Source of the DNA: Rhabdophis nuchalis
Lineage: Eukaryota > Chordata > Lepidosauria > Squamata > Natricidae
Assembly: GCA_039707465.1 (NCBI GenBank)
Contig: CM077646.1
Span: 83,949,215 to 84,013,214, forward strand
Length of the DNA: 64,000 bases
Direction of reading: 5' to 3'
The notes under the pieces are model-generated. The model ran no database searches, was not told the origin of the DNA, and saw nothing but the letters and a program-made list of their open reading frames with translations. Of this stretch, positions 44,126 to 55,635 are shown in pieces; positions within the stretch are counted from its first letter, which is position 1; the number at the start of each line of letters is the position of its first letter. Made by a program: the position numbers and the translations under genes.

Positions 44126-44504
44126 CAGGAAATCCTTATTCATTTAGTGATGGTTGAAAGTTACCACACCACTGAAAAAAGGGATGTATGCCCATTTTTC
44201 ACACTTATGACCATTGTAGCATCCCTGTGGTCATGTGATCAAAATTCAGATACTTGGCAACTGGTTCATATTTATGATGGTCACAGTGTCCTGGGATCAT
44301 GTGATCACCTTTTGAAACCTGAAAAGCAAAATCAAGGGGGAAGCCAGCTTCACTTAACAACTGTGTTACTAACTTAACAACTGCTGTGATTAACTTAACA
44401 ACTGTGGCAAGAAAGGTTGTAAAATGGGTCAAAACTGAGTTAACTGTTTTGCTTAGCAACAGAAATTTTGGACTCAATTGTGGTCATAGGTTGAGGACTA
44501 CCTG
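44126..44504 (+). mobile_element. TA-flanked short element, family A
   Basis: Starts CAGGAAATCCTTATTCATTT (diverged) and ends TAGGTTGAGGACTACCTG followed by TA. It has the full set of internal markers (GTGATCAAAATTCAG, TTAACAACTG). Confidence 0.78.
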
Positions 44505-44707
44505 TACTCCTGATTCCTTTTTTATCGCTATCCATTGCCTTAATTCAGGGATAGAAAAGATGCATGTTTTCTGAGGCAATTATTATTTCTTTAATTTCAG
44601 GTTAGATTTGCTCTTTTATCTTAAGGTTAGGCCACTAACATTAACTTAACCATAACCCTATTTAAGCTACTGAAATTCACATTATCACTGCAGTTTGACA
44701 ATTATGG

Positions 44708-44773
44708 AAGTCATAACATTGTTTATAGAGCTATCAATAGAAGTCATAACATTGTTTATAGAGCTATCAATAA
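44708..44773. repeat. 33-bp perfect tandem duplication
   Basis: Two consecutive copies of a 33-bp unit starting AAGTCATAACATTG and ending CTATCAATAG; the second copy matches through base 32. A perfect match indicates a recent event or polymorphism. Confidence 0.9.
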
Positions 44774-44809
44774 ATTACAATTTGCCTTCACAATTTATTC
44801 ATTTATTTG

Positions 44810-45150
44810 ATTTTTATTATTTCATAAGTTACTGAAGGTGGTAAACATACACAAAAATCCTTCCTCTTCCTATTTTACCTACAACAGGGGTGTCAAACTG
44901 GCGGCCCATGGGCTCAATGCCCCACGCCCACTCCAGCTCCACAAAGGGGGGAAATGTCATGATACATCACGTGACACAGTGACACCTCAAGTTTGACACG
45001 TGATCTACAACAATCCTTGTGAGATGGGTTAAGAGAGAGTAATTGACCCAAAGTCACTTAGTCGGCTTTCGTTTCTAAAGCAGGACTAGAACTGATGGTC
45101 TACCATCAGTTTCTAGCCTGGTGCCTTAACCACTAGATAAAACTACCTCT
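44810..45150 (-). mobile_element. tRNA-headed SINE split by hAT element
   Basis: The minus strand runs from TCTAGTGGTTAAGGCACCAG (A box, near 45,140) through AGTTCTAGTCCTGC (B box) and GTGACTTTGGGTCAATTACT. After the insert it continues with TAGGTAAAATAGGAAGAGGA. The two halves join naturally across one copy of the 8-bp duplication. Confidence 0.78.
44885..45002 (+). mobile_element. hAT-type short element inside SINE, 118 bp
   Basis: Ends CAGGGGTGTCAAACTGG and AAGTTTGACACGTG. The flanks ACCTACAA (44,877-44,884) and ATCTACAA (45,003-45,010) match at 7 of 8. It is the same family as 14,286-14,403. Confidence 0.88.
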
Positions 45151-46554
45151 CAGTTGAAATCTGTTAGTCATGAAGCAGAAGAAAACAGTATTCTGAAAAG
45201 AAGAAAAACCAATAGAGGCACTGATATTTTATCACAAACACCCATAAGAATAAAAACAGATGAATTAAAGAAAGAATTGAAGAACATATTTAGTGAAATG
45301 AACCATGCTTCCTGTATCTGTACGAATATAGGTGACTGAACACTAATTGAGGAAAATTTTGGGTTTATTTTTTTTAATATAAAAGTATTGTTTCTGATAA
45401 AATATTTTCTGATGAAACCATATTTTTTTGAAAGAAAATTGATCAAGCAAAATGTGGTACATCTCACATCTGCAATGAGTCTGTCTTAGACTTTTAAATT
45501 GGTAAGTAAAATTGTTCTGATGGAGCAGGAGACTCAAAATGTTGTAATTTTATTTTCAGTTTGAAATATAATACCATACATGTCTGTTACAACATGTTGC
45601 ACCTAAGATCCCCCCGAAATATTTTTAGGCAACATTTGAAGCACAAATGATTCATAAGATTATGTAAAGGAATTCCAGTGCAGCACAGCCAGGTGGATAT
45701 TGAGCTCACCCTCAAGGGGAAAAATATGCTCGGATTGACACAGCATCTCAGGGAATATTAAAGAAGGTATTAAGTTTCTTATACTAATTACACTTGCTAA
45801 GTATACAAGCCAAAGATTCTGAAACACATCCAAGTCTTTCTAGAATTTATCATTAAATGCTTGATTTTATTTTAAAAGAGATATGCAAATTAAACATCTT
45901 ACATATACATCAAAACAACTCAATATGCAGGTATTAATTCATAATATGGCATTTCTCTCTCTCAGCCATTGACAAAGCCAATTCACCCCAGGGGATAATC
46001 TAGCTGTGACATTTATTACCAAGTATGCCTGCAGGTTATGGGAAAAAGCAATCAAGTAGTAGCCTTAATGGTATAATTGAAGGACAAACCTTTTTTAAAA
46101 AATGCGCTTAGCACTTCAATATGTTTCCTTTGCATTGTTGTGGCTGCTGGCTGTGACTTTTTTTTACTATATCCTGCAGAGAACTTTGTCTATCACTTGG
46201 CTAGCAGCAGGGTTGATTTACCTAATCTAGCTGGCTAAATTGGTCTCCTGTTTTTCTCTCATGGCTTCATGTACATCCCACCTGAAGTTGCAAACTTAGA
46301 TAATTGCACTACTGTATTTTCAGGGAAAGTCACAGTAAGAAATAGGGATTGTGATTGCCTGCAGTCACCATGAACTATCATAGTTGTCAATAAAGGAGTA
46401 TGTTTATGTAATTTGTTATCACAGACCACTTCAGTTTTAAGTACCACCATTGCTTCAATTGCAGCAACCTTCTGTGCATATAATCCAACCAAAATGACCA
46501 GCAGCAATTTAATTCAGTGGTAAAAATCTGATCAACTCAATGGTGTCTCTGTCT
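45151..46554. other. Flanking DNA, nothing recognised
   Basis: AT-rich sequence without supported feature. Confidence 0.45.
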
Positions 46555-46900
46555 CTGTATCACATTGGATTGTAGTGTCCTTGGAGCTTGGTTGTTTGTT
46601 TGCTGATATTTTATTATCCAACTAGATAATATCATCAGTGCTGGTGTATATGGGATTTGTTCCCTGTTTATATACAGTATAGCTTGCCCTCCCAGTATTG
46701 TGGTGTTTGTGTTCTCCTTGGTAATTCCTTGACTAGGACATTGTTTTCTGCCTGATTGCCTGGTATTAATCCCTGCTTCTCTAGTGTTGGCTATTGGACA
46801 GGATACAATATGGTCTTTTTGTTCCCTTCCTATATTTTTATTCTCTTTTAAATGGTGTATAAATGTGATTTATGCCAATATTTTGGGTGGCAGGTACTAT
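46555..46900 (-). repeat. Unclassified interspersed repeat, possibly Penelope-like
   Basis: The segment has TTTGCTGATATTTTATTATC, CATCAGTGCTGGTGTATATG, GTTTATATACAGTATAGCTT and TTGTGGTGTTTGTGTTC. I have a vague memory of similar sequences as reptile interspersed repeats of retroelement origin, possibly Penelope-like. No coding motif remains to test it. Confidence 0.35.
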
Positions 46901-47362
46901 ATCACAATTTAGAACAAATTGGCAGACATCAAAAATAAAGATGTAATTTAAAAAAAAAATAGGGATGTTAATTATTCTTTCCTGAAATTTCACGAAATAT
47001 CTGTATTTGAAATGTCATGTGATTACATGGAAACCCTGCAAGGGGGTATGTAAAGAAGCAAGAGGAAATTCCCAGCTGGTTTTGAAAATTATTTTTATTA
47101 GGTTCTTTCAGTCTGCTTTAGTGAGGACTTCCTTGTTCGGCAATGACACAGAAAGGAAGCCTGGTTCTCAAACTGCTTGCTGGTGCAGCTGCTGTTTTTT
47201 TTCAATATTTGCTTTCTTCTGCTTCATAAATTGTATTTCTTGTATGGATTTGATCAGTTTCACTGATTAGCACATGCAGACATCATCAACCTCATATAAT
47301 ATAAATACAAAAGTACACTTAACACAATGAACAATATCGTGGGCTCATATGTACCTTACAAG

Positions 47363-47624
47363 CATAGGTGGTATTCAGCAGGTTCTGATCATTTCTGGAA
47401 AACTAATAGTGGAAATTTTGAGTAGTTCGGAGAACCAGTAAATAGCACTTTTGACTGGCCCCACCCCCATCTATTCTCTGCCTTCCGAGTCCCAGCTGAT
47501 TGGGAGGAAATTGATATTTTGCATTCCCCTGCCACACCCACCTAGCCACACCCACCTAGCCACCCCATGCCTACCAAGCCACAGTGACAGAACCGGCAGT
47601 AAATTTCTTTGAATCCCACCACTG
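47363..47624 (+). mobile_element. hAT-type element, 262 bp
   Basis: Ends CATAGGTGGTATTCAGCAGG and TTGAATCCCACCACTG. The flanks CTTACAAG (47,355-47,362) and CTCACAAG (47,625-47,632) match at 7 of 8. The interior contains repeated CCACACCCACCTAGCCA. It is related to 43,493 and, by its ends, to the 116-bp form at 39,793. Confidence 0.87.
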
Positions 47625-47632
47625 CTCACAAG

Positions 47633-49009
47633 CATAAACTCTAGCCAACAATGTAATCTTTAAAGCCAATACAATATACTTTTGTTGGAAGTAAAGAGTT
47701 CAGGGTTCATTCCCAGCTGGGAATCACCACTGACGCTAAAAGAGAATTTCATGAAAACAGCTGCCTGGAAGTTATGAGCTTAATTAAGGGAAAGAAGAGA
47801 CGGGAAGGACGAGACACAGCTCTGTTGTTCCCGGCTCTGCAGGACCCCATACATGAATTGGTTTCCCACCTTTATCTAGTTTTCCTCCTTTGAGGCTTTT
47901 GTGTACGTTTCTGATTAACAAAGATTTATTTATTTGGGATGATTTCTCTGATGTTGATTCTGTTCAGCTGGTGCCTGGTCCTTGGGGTTAATCCTGTCAG
48001 AGAAGGCAAGGAAGAGTGTTTCCTGTGAGTAGGTGTCAGCTTTAGGTAAATGGTTATGATGTTTGTCTTGTCTTAGATTAGATTTCATGTCTAGTGGTTA
48101 TCGCCAGAATCAGGGTTTTCCTGTGCTTTGGCTATTCTTAATCCTTTATACTAAGTTTCCTTTTGTGATTACACTCAACCCATTTTGGCTACGTGTATGG
48201 TTTTCTCCTGGCTATGGCTCTTGCCCATATGTATTTATTAATTTCTAAAATGTGTTTTCCGGTACCTTCCTACATTTCTTTGGAGCTTTACTATGGCAAA
48301 ATGTAAAAAGTTACCATGAGTTTCTTCTTCCATTCTTAAGTTGTTTTTAATGTGTTCCTTTGGGTCCTCTAATGAAAGAAACATGTACGCCTTTGGCTGC
48401 AACGCAGCTTATGTGTCTGGCTGTTGACTTTGCTGACAACTTGCATAAAAACCATCTGTTTTGCTTTCTTCCACAGCTTCATTTTCAAAAATTCTTCCTT
48501 TTATGAAGACAATTAATAAAGGTTGGTAACTGATAGTGTTTAAAAAAATTAACCAAGGCAAAATTGTATTAACTATATTTAGTAAAAACAATTCTTCCTG
48601 GCCCAAAAAGGTTTGTGTTGCCTTGAAAGACCCATTACAAAGAAAAAGGTGACTGTCTAATACAACATCACGATTGCATGCAAGAATTGATTACCAGACT
48701 TTCAAGAGCTTCATAGCCTCAAAGCCTTTTGCCAGCATGGATAAATCTATTAGTTTTGTCTTTTTTCACTTTCCGTCTCAATGTTTCTTTTTAGAGTCCG
48801 GAAAACACACCATTTTCATTTCAGAAATGAACTAAGCCAAATTCTCAACCATCCCTAATTGTTTAACCATTCCACAAATGATTTCAAGGGAATTTACAAA
48901 TGGGAATAGCTTACTACAATGTCTTTTTAAGCATCATTTCAATTATTGAATGTCAGAAAACAGTACAACAGCAGGAGTATTAAAATATAGAGAGTGCCTG
49001 ACTGTGTTC
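47633..49009. other. Flanking DNA, nothing recognised
   Basis: AT-rich sequence, no feature supported. Confidence 0.45.
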
Positions 49010-49017
49010 TGATAGGG

Positions 49018-49497
49018 CCGTGATGGCAAACCTATGGCACATGTGCCAGAAGATGGCACGCAGACGCTTATTTGTGGGGATGCGTACCATTGCCAGCTGC
49101 TTTCAGGAGCGCCAGAAAATGGCCCCAGAAACAGCCAAAGAGAAGGCCATTTTCTGGGCCATTTGGAGCCAAAATGACAAAAGTGGCTTGAAAATAGTAC
49201 CAAAAATGACCTGAAAACGCCCCCAAAACAGCTTGAAAATGGCCCCAAAACCACCCAAAAAACTGGCATGTGTGCGCCGGCCAGCTGGTCTTTGGGTTTC
49301 TGGTGCTCTGGCATGCACAAAGACCAGCTGGCCAGTACACATGTGCATGCTAAAAACCCAAAGACCAGCTGGCCGGTGTGTGCATGGGCTCCAGCCGACT
49401 GGTCTTCAGGTTCCGGCACTCTGGCCCATGCACATTCATGTGCATGCATGTGCATTCTGGTTTGGGCACTCTGTGCTGAAAAAGTTCGCCATCACTG
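49018..49497 (+). mobile_element. hAT-type element, 480 bp, internally repetitive
   Basis: Ends CCGTGATGGCAAACCT (second base mutated) and AGTTCGCCATCACTG. The flanks TGATAGGG (49,010-49,017) and TGATAGGA (49,498-49,505) match at 7 of 8. The right half repeats GACCAGCTGGCC and GCATG motifs several times. The left half repeats AAAATGGCCCC- and AAAATGACC-type units. It is the same family as 13,913-14,262. Confidence 0.88.
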
Positions 49498-49505
49498 TGA
49501 TAGGA

Positions 49506-50835
49506 TATGTATGTGTAGGTATATACGTGAAGAGAGACAAAGTTCAAAGAAGGCAACGGCAAACTATTTTACCTACCATTTCCATAACAACTACAGTATA
49601 TCTATAAAATCACAAAGAGTTGAATTTGACTCAAAGGAAACTTTATGTAAGTAGTGCCTCATATTTACTGCTTACTAGTCACAGTACTTTTCTACAACAA
49701 AGAACCCTGATTTGTCCTTGGGCGTCTGTTGACTAAAAAAAAAAAAATCCTTCCACACAAATTCAGCCTACCCCTTGTTTGCTGGATGTGTGTCAAGGAA
49801 TCCTCTTACAGCTTATAATTTAAGTGCTAAAACTGGGCCATGTACAAGTGTTTCTAGGGCTGGAATCATATCCCGGTTTTATATAACTTCAGGAAATTTA
49901 AGCAGGCCACAAATAGAAGATGGTTCTTATTTAGAGTTCATCTGTTGTTTGTTTTTAACACACTACAGGCAAGCAGTTAAAAGACTGCTTTTTGGATCAT
50001 GCCAAATCTCTAGTTTGAAATGGTGATTGTTGCAAATCAAATAGAATGGGTAAGCTATAACCTGGCCTACACTTGAAATAAAAAAATAGATTTTTTCCCC
50101 TGTGTGTATCTGGCTAAGATCAAAATCCTAAAAAACTTTGATATTGATATTGTAATAGATAATAAATAGGAATCTGGTGCAAATGCTTATCGCGTTTTCA
50201 AAGCCTAAGGCCAGAAGGTCTCCACTGAAAAATCCATTTAATGGATTTTATCAATAGCTTTCTTAAGCTATATTGATTTAAAGCAGTCTCTAAGGCCAAA
50301 GGCATTAAAGCAACAGAGAAGAAAATTAATTTTAAACGTCAAGATTATTGTACTTTGTAAGAATGCATATTGGAGTACCATAGAGATGCAGAGGGACAGT
50401 CTGGGCCAAGAACACTTGATAGATTGCAGATTATAATGGGTTTCCCTCAGTTCTTGGTGTTTTGACTAAGAATCAATTGTAATATTTGCAATGCTGCTAG
50501 TCTGGACTGAGCCTGGCTTTTTTTGCCAACCCACTGAAATCTTGCCTGGAATCTCTGAACTTGACTTAAGAAACATCTGGGAGCAGCATAGGGGACAAGC
50601 AGATTAGGAATTGTCCTTTGAACATAGGAAGAGTGAGTAGGGTCTGCCTTGGCCACAGAGATTATTTCTTGTCCTTACTTGGTGACTAACCAACTACCTT
50701 CTGTGTCTCAAATTTCATGTTTGATTACTTTTCAAACTATTTCATTTGATCCTCAGGATCATCTCTAGAGATTAACTGCAATTAAATTCTACATTGAAAC
50801 ATATATCAGTTAAAATGCATTTCCATCTTCCATTG
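49506..50835. other. Flanking DNA, nothing recognised
   Basis: AT-rich sequence, no feature supported. Confidence 0.45.
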
Positions 50836-50843
50836 TCCATAGG

Positions 50844-51193
50844 CAGGGGTGGGCTCTGCTCAGTTGCTAGGCATGGCCATGATGGGCATGACCTAGTCAG
50901 CCTCCTGCGCCTCAATGGGGGAGGGGGAAAGGTTGTTTTCATCTCCCCTGGGCTATGGAGGCCTTCCAAAGGGCCATTTTTCCCTCTTCCTGAGCCTCCA
51001 CGCAGGTCCCACACTTACCTTGCATCCAAAATGGGCTGTGTAGAGACTCCTGGGAGGGGTGTGCTGGGATGGCAGGGACCGGGCATGGAGGGTGGAGCCA
51101 GCCAGGGGTGGGATTTGGAGGTTCTCCAAACCAGCCATAATGTTAGGTATGGGTTCTCCGAAACATGGGCGAACCAGTAGCAGCCCTCCCCTG
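50844..51193 (+). mobile_element. Probable hAT-type element, composite
   Basis: Starts CAGGGGTGGGCTCTGC and ends AGCCCTCCCCTG. The flanks TCCATAGG and TTCAAAGG match at 6 of 8. A second start-like CAGGGGTGGGATTTGG lies inside at about 51,103, so two related elements may be fused or nested. Composition is GC-rich. Confidence 0.6.
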
Positions 51194-51201
51194 TTCAAAG
51201 G

Positions 51202-51654
51202 CCTTCTCAGACATAGGACCTCCTGACCTGAAGAAAATATCTAACTCGTCTATGCACAATTTATGCAAACATGCCAAGACAGAATTGAGCAAATGAGGAA
51301 AGCTCTAGTTTTTTTTAAAGCTCTTGTTTATTGGAGGGATTACATCTGAGTAGATTCACACAATATTTTGAACAGTACACCATCATTTCATAAACAATTA
51401 TTGCTATCTCACTAAAAATGCTATTTCAAAACAAGACATGAATCCAACCCAAGGAAAGTTAAACAACGATGTTTTCTATTGCTTCTGCCAATTTGGTTGA
51501 GAGCTGATGCTTTTAAAACAGTATTACACAACTTCAAATGGGGGGGTGAAGCTTATATGAGACTGTGTAGGGCTGTGTTAAAGGTGGCATGTACATCAGA
51601 GAACATAATGAACAGGGATGGCATGACTCACCCGGCTATGACATCTTTCAGGAT
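51202..51654. other. Nothing recognised
   Basis: AT-rich sequence, no feature supported. Confidence 0.45.
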
Positions 51655-51865
51655 ATTTGGTGTAATGGAGACATACATTCTAGTCCCACCTTAGGTATGA
51701 AAGCCAATCGATTTACTTTGGGCCAGTCACTCTCTCTTGCCCCAACCATCTCACAGGGTTATCATTGTGGGGCAAATAAGAGGAAGAAGTATTATGTATG
51801 TTCAACACCTTGAATGATTTAGAAAGTAATAAATGTGGGGTAAAAATCCAATAAATAAACATGCA
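51655..51865 (+). mobile_element. tRNA-headed SINE, tail type 2
   Basis: Lacks its first part but has TTCTAGTCCCACCTTAGGTA (B-box region), GGGCCAGTCACTCTCTCTTG and CCATCTCACAGGGTTATCAT. It ends in a LINE-like tail GGGGTAAAAATCCAATAAAT. The head matches 34,349-34,575 while the tail differs. Confidence 0.78.
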
Positions 51866-53727
51866 CATTTTGACAACCACACATAGATAATAAATTCAAA
51901 ATAAAGTTTGATGTTATATCTCATATCAGCTTTTGACATTGTAGGAAGCCCCTCCCCATATTAAAATATTTTTTTATTCTTAATATTAAGACAGGCAGCA
52001 TAGAATATTTCCCCAAAAGAGAAACAGAGACTCCTAAAATCTGCATTCCCTGGCCAAATTCTAAGGACAGGACATGACCTCTAGGACATAATAGGATTAA
52101 CCCTATTGTGCAAAAGGCACTACTCACTACATTGCACAAGCCCCTGGAGCATCTCAATCAGAGCACTACATAGATACATACATTCATCCAACCAAGGAGT
52201 CAGCAAACCCAGAAACATTTGTTACAGTCACTGAAGTTTCTGGAAACCAAATAAATCTCTCTCCCTCACAGCATGTCACTCTCCACTTTATTTCTAGCAC
52301 CTTCCTCCCAGATTGGAACCGGACCAGACTTTTCTTCCTACAACATAATATGTAATATCGACTGCAGGCAAGTTATATGTGATATCAAGATGTTCTAATA
52401 TTCATTTAAATAACTTTTCGATAAATCATTAATAATTTTATCCTCAAATAGGTTTCCTCTAGGTTAAAGTACGTTCAAATAGAAAGCCGATCCAGCAGCG
52501 TAGCTTAAGATATGAGTGATGGTTGACATTACCTAGGCAGCATGGTGAACATTGTGCATTACTAAGGGAAAAAAGAAGCAGATGACATAGCTATCTTAGA
52601 CACAATCCTGAAAGTCAAGATAACATTTTTAAGCATCATAAATGTGTCATCAGTTAGTTTAGCAACAGATGACTCTTAAGCATGAAGTCATTATTCCATG
52701 GGTACTTCCTGTTTGCAAATAAATCAAGTTCATGAATAGGTCTCCAATGTTCCTAGCTGGTGTTCTCCTGCACTCACTCTGCCCAATCTGTTTTGTAGAA
52801 CAAGCTGATCAAATAAATCTGTTATGGGACAAAATACTTGGAATGTTGTGTACCACTAATCTTTTATCTTTCTCTGCAGTTAAGTTCCAAGGAACATAAA
52901 CAGCTTCTAAGATTAGTTGAGCTTTGCTTTCATGACCCAACCAATCATCTGCAGCAATAAATTCTATGGCTTTCCCCTGAATATTGTGGGAAGAATTTTA
53001 ATAATCAGTAGTATCTCAGAAGATTGTTTCTCCCATTTTTCAAATAACTGATCAACACTAGAAACTATGTTGCAATTAAACAAGTACATTTTAACAAAGA
53101 TCTACTGCTAAGAGTCCTTAATCAAATGATAAATAGTAAAACCAATTACTTGGGCAAGACTAATTAACCAGGGGAAGCACCCATTCATTTATACTTGCCC
53201 AAACTCAGAAATAGGCTGCCGAGACACCATCTACACAACAAAGGCAATCCAACAGACACAAGGAAGGACAATTAAGATTGACCCCTTGACAGAGTTACAC
53301 ACTAGAACCAACATATACACACACACCCATGCCCTACAAGTGTGACACACACTACAGCTAGCACTTATACACACACCAGCCCACACTTATGCACAAGCCC
53401 ACACCAAGGACCAGTCCCCCTTATAAAACAATCTCTCTGTACCTCATTTTCTTTGTAGTTACCCCACAAGCAAACTTCTTTGCTTGTAGGAGTAAATAAT
53501 TCTCTGTCTCTCACAGCATGTCCTGATTTGTTCTTGCACAACCCCAGCTCAAATTCAGACCCCAAATTATTCTCACAAGAAAAATATGTAGAAATTTGTG
53601 AACCATTTCTTTGGTGACAATATGTGATTAAGAGAACAGATCCAACAAACAAAGCTTAGCCTTCCATCCTGCATTGTATGAAAATCAATATGGTCTATAT
53701 CTCTTAATAATGAATTTTCTGGTTCCT
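51866..53727. other. Flanking DNA, nothing recognised
   Basis: AT-rich sequence, no feature supported. A CA-rich stretch occurs around 53,310-53,400. Confidence 0.45.
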
Positions 53728-53758
53728 ATTGTGGTAATAAGTTGAGGATTACTTGTAA
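53728..53758 (+). mobile_element. Family A right-end fragment
   Basis: ATTGTGGTAATAAGTTGAGG followed by ATTACTTGTA matches the right end of family A. No more of the element is preserved. Confidence 0.55.
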
Positions 53759-54147
53759 GTGTAGTTATGTCCTTAATTCAGAGGTAGTAATATTTTAGTG
53801 TATTTTGAAAACATATTTATAAAACAAATAATTTTGCATTGGTGATGTCCTACCTTGAGTATTATAGAGTTCTGTATAGTTTATTTTAAGGATTCAAATA
53901 AACTGGATCTGGTTTAAGAGAAGGTCACTCGACACTAGATCAAGAGACTAGATAATAACTCTTATCAAGAGAGGGATAGAAGGAAGTGAATGTGTCTAGC
54001 ATTGAAGGGATAACAGCAGATATTACAGCACTTTCCAAAGATGTTGAAAAGATATTCATTCAGAAGAAACAACACTTAAAAAAAAATCCTCTCAGAGTAC
54101 AGGTTAATGGATTTAAATACAAGAAGACTGATTCTGGTTCAATGTTA

Positions 54148-54350
54148 CCCTGTTTCCCTGAAAATAAGACCTCCCTGGATAATAAGCCCAATCGGGCTTT
54201 TGAGCACATGCGCTAAAATAATCCCTCCCACAAAAAGAAGCCCTCCCCAAAAATATTGCAACACAGCAGCAGTCATGAGGTAACCATGCTCATTGCCTTC
54301 TGCACCTCAAAAATAATAAGACTTCCCTGAAAATAAGGCCAAGCGCTTGG
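54148..54350 (+). repeat. Interspersed repeat with AAAATAAG motifs
   Basis: Begins ACCCTGTTTCCCTGAAAATA and carries repeated GAAAATAAGxC motifs, with further copies near 54,307 and 54,332. This resembles a Tc1/mariner-type short repeat seen in many vertebrates. The right end is not defined. Confidence 0.5.
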
Positions 54351-54374
54351 CAGTCCTTGGGTGCTAACTGCTGA

Positions 54375-54560
54375 CTGAAGGAGAAAACTCCTTTTTTTGG
54401 GAGGGAAGAAATCAGCCCAGTTTTTGGCCCAAAGGTGCTTTTTTCAAGAGGCAACTGAATTTTCTTTTTTTTTTCATTGAAAACATTTCACTTCTCATTC
54501 AAGAAGCTTATTCAGTTTTGACTGGATGGTGGATAATGGAAGGATTTATATTCCTTGCAG
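54375..54560 (+). repeat. Repeat related to the inverted repeat at 55,098-55,330
   Basis: AAAGGTGCTTTTTTCAAGAG, GCAACTGAATTTTCTT and ATTCAAGAAGCTTATTCAG match the left arm and middle of the structure at 55,098-55,330. A single-sided copy. Confidence 0.55.
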
Positions 54561-54789
54561 ACAGCTGGTCATTTGCATTCTTTTAGAAAATTGTTGGGGG
54601 TTTGTCTGTGTCCCCAGGGTCACCAGAGCAGTGCAAATGGGCGGGGAGCCTTCTTGGAACTGCTGAAAGAACTGTGTTGTGGTGCTGTGCTTTCTGCAAG
54701 ACGTCCCTTCACTGTTGACACAGATGCAGGCTGTTGGAGATGAGTCTGTGTTGTCTGCATCTCAAACTGAAGTGCAAATGGTTCCTGTA

Positions 54790-55020
54790 ATTTAATTTAA
54801 TTTAATTTATTTAGATTTATAGAACCGCCCTTCTCCATTGAAATGGACCCAGGGCGGTGCGCAGGAAATTAAAATCAATAAATAACAATAAATACAGAAA
54901 AGTTAAGAATAAATTAAACTAAAAGCCTGTGCTAAAAATCCCAATCAAAATTCTAAAATGCATTTACTCATTGGCTAAGCTAGGCCGGCTTGATAGAACA
55001 GATAAGTCTTAAGTGAGCGT
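54790..55020 (-). mobile_element. L2-clade LINE 3' end fragment
   Basis: The plus strand starts in an AT-rich tail, then GAACCGCCCTTCTCCATTG and GGACCCAGGGCGGTGCGCAG, the reverse complement of the L2 3' UTR. It reaches the end of the coding frame (reverse complement of TAAGCCGGCCTAGC) before divergence. More diverged than the copies at 4,830 and 34,738. Confidence 0.8.
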
Positions 55021-55097
55021 AGTCTGCAATTTTTCTGGAAACCCATTCATACTCCTGCACTGTACGAAGGGAGCTCATCCCAAGTGCATAGCTAAAT

Positions 55098-55330
55098 GTC
55101 TATGAAGATTCTCACTTATCCAGTTCATGGTTGTCCCAAAGGTGCTTTTTTCAAGAGGCAACTGGACTTTCTTATTTTTCTTTGAAGACTAAAAACTTCT
55201 ATTCCAGTCAGAGCTGAAGAAGCTTCTTGGATGAGAGCAAAATGTTTTCAAAGAAAAACCAGAAAGTGCAGTTGCCTCTTGAGAAAAGCACTTTTGGGAC
55301 CACCATGACCCAAATGAAAAATGAAAAAGA
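55098..55330. repeat. ~230-bp inverted repeat
   Basis: The left arm (TCTATGAAGATTCTCAC, CCCAAAGGTGCTTTTTTCAA, GAGGCAACTGGACTTTCTT) and right arm (AGAAAGTGCAGTTGCCTCTT, AAGCACTTTTGGGACCACCA, GAATATCCATAGA) are imperfect reverse complements of about 95 bp. The middle carries AGCTGAAGAAGCTTCTTGGA. Similar sequences occur in retroelement ends of vertebrates, but the family was not determined. Confidence 0.65.
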
Positions 55331-55564
55331 TTGAGAATATCCATAGATATTCAGCACAGTTTTCATTTTGTTGTAGCCTGTGTTTATTTTAAGAAAGAAC
55401 ATATCATTCCAGAGAATTCCTTTTATCTCAAGTTCCAAGGGCCATTTCCCAGCTGATTGCATTAGCTGTCATTGATCTCTCTTTCCACAGCCTATACAGA
55501 AAACAATCGCAAAATAACAGCTATACAAAATAATCTTCAATTCCTGAAGATTTTTCTTTCAGTT

Positions 55565-55635
55565 TTTATTATTATTTATTTATTTTATTTTATTAAATTT
55601 ATAAACCGCTCCACTCTCCCCGCAGGGACTCGGAT
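55565..55635 (-). mobile_element. L2 subfamily 2 3' tail fragment
   Basis: AAATTTATAAACCGCTCCAC then TCTCCCCGCAGGGACTCGG is the reverse complement of the 3' tail of the L2 copy at 55,803-56,222 (GGGACTC, GGAGAG, GGTTATAAATTAAAT). Confidence 0.6.
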
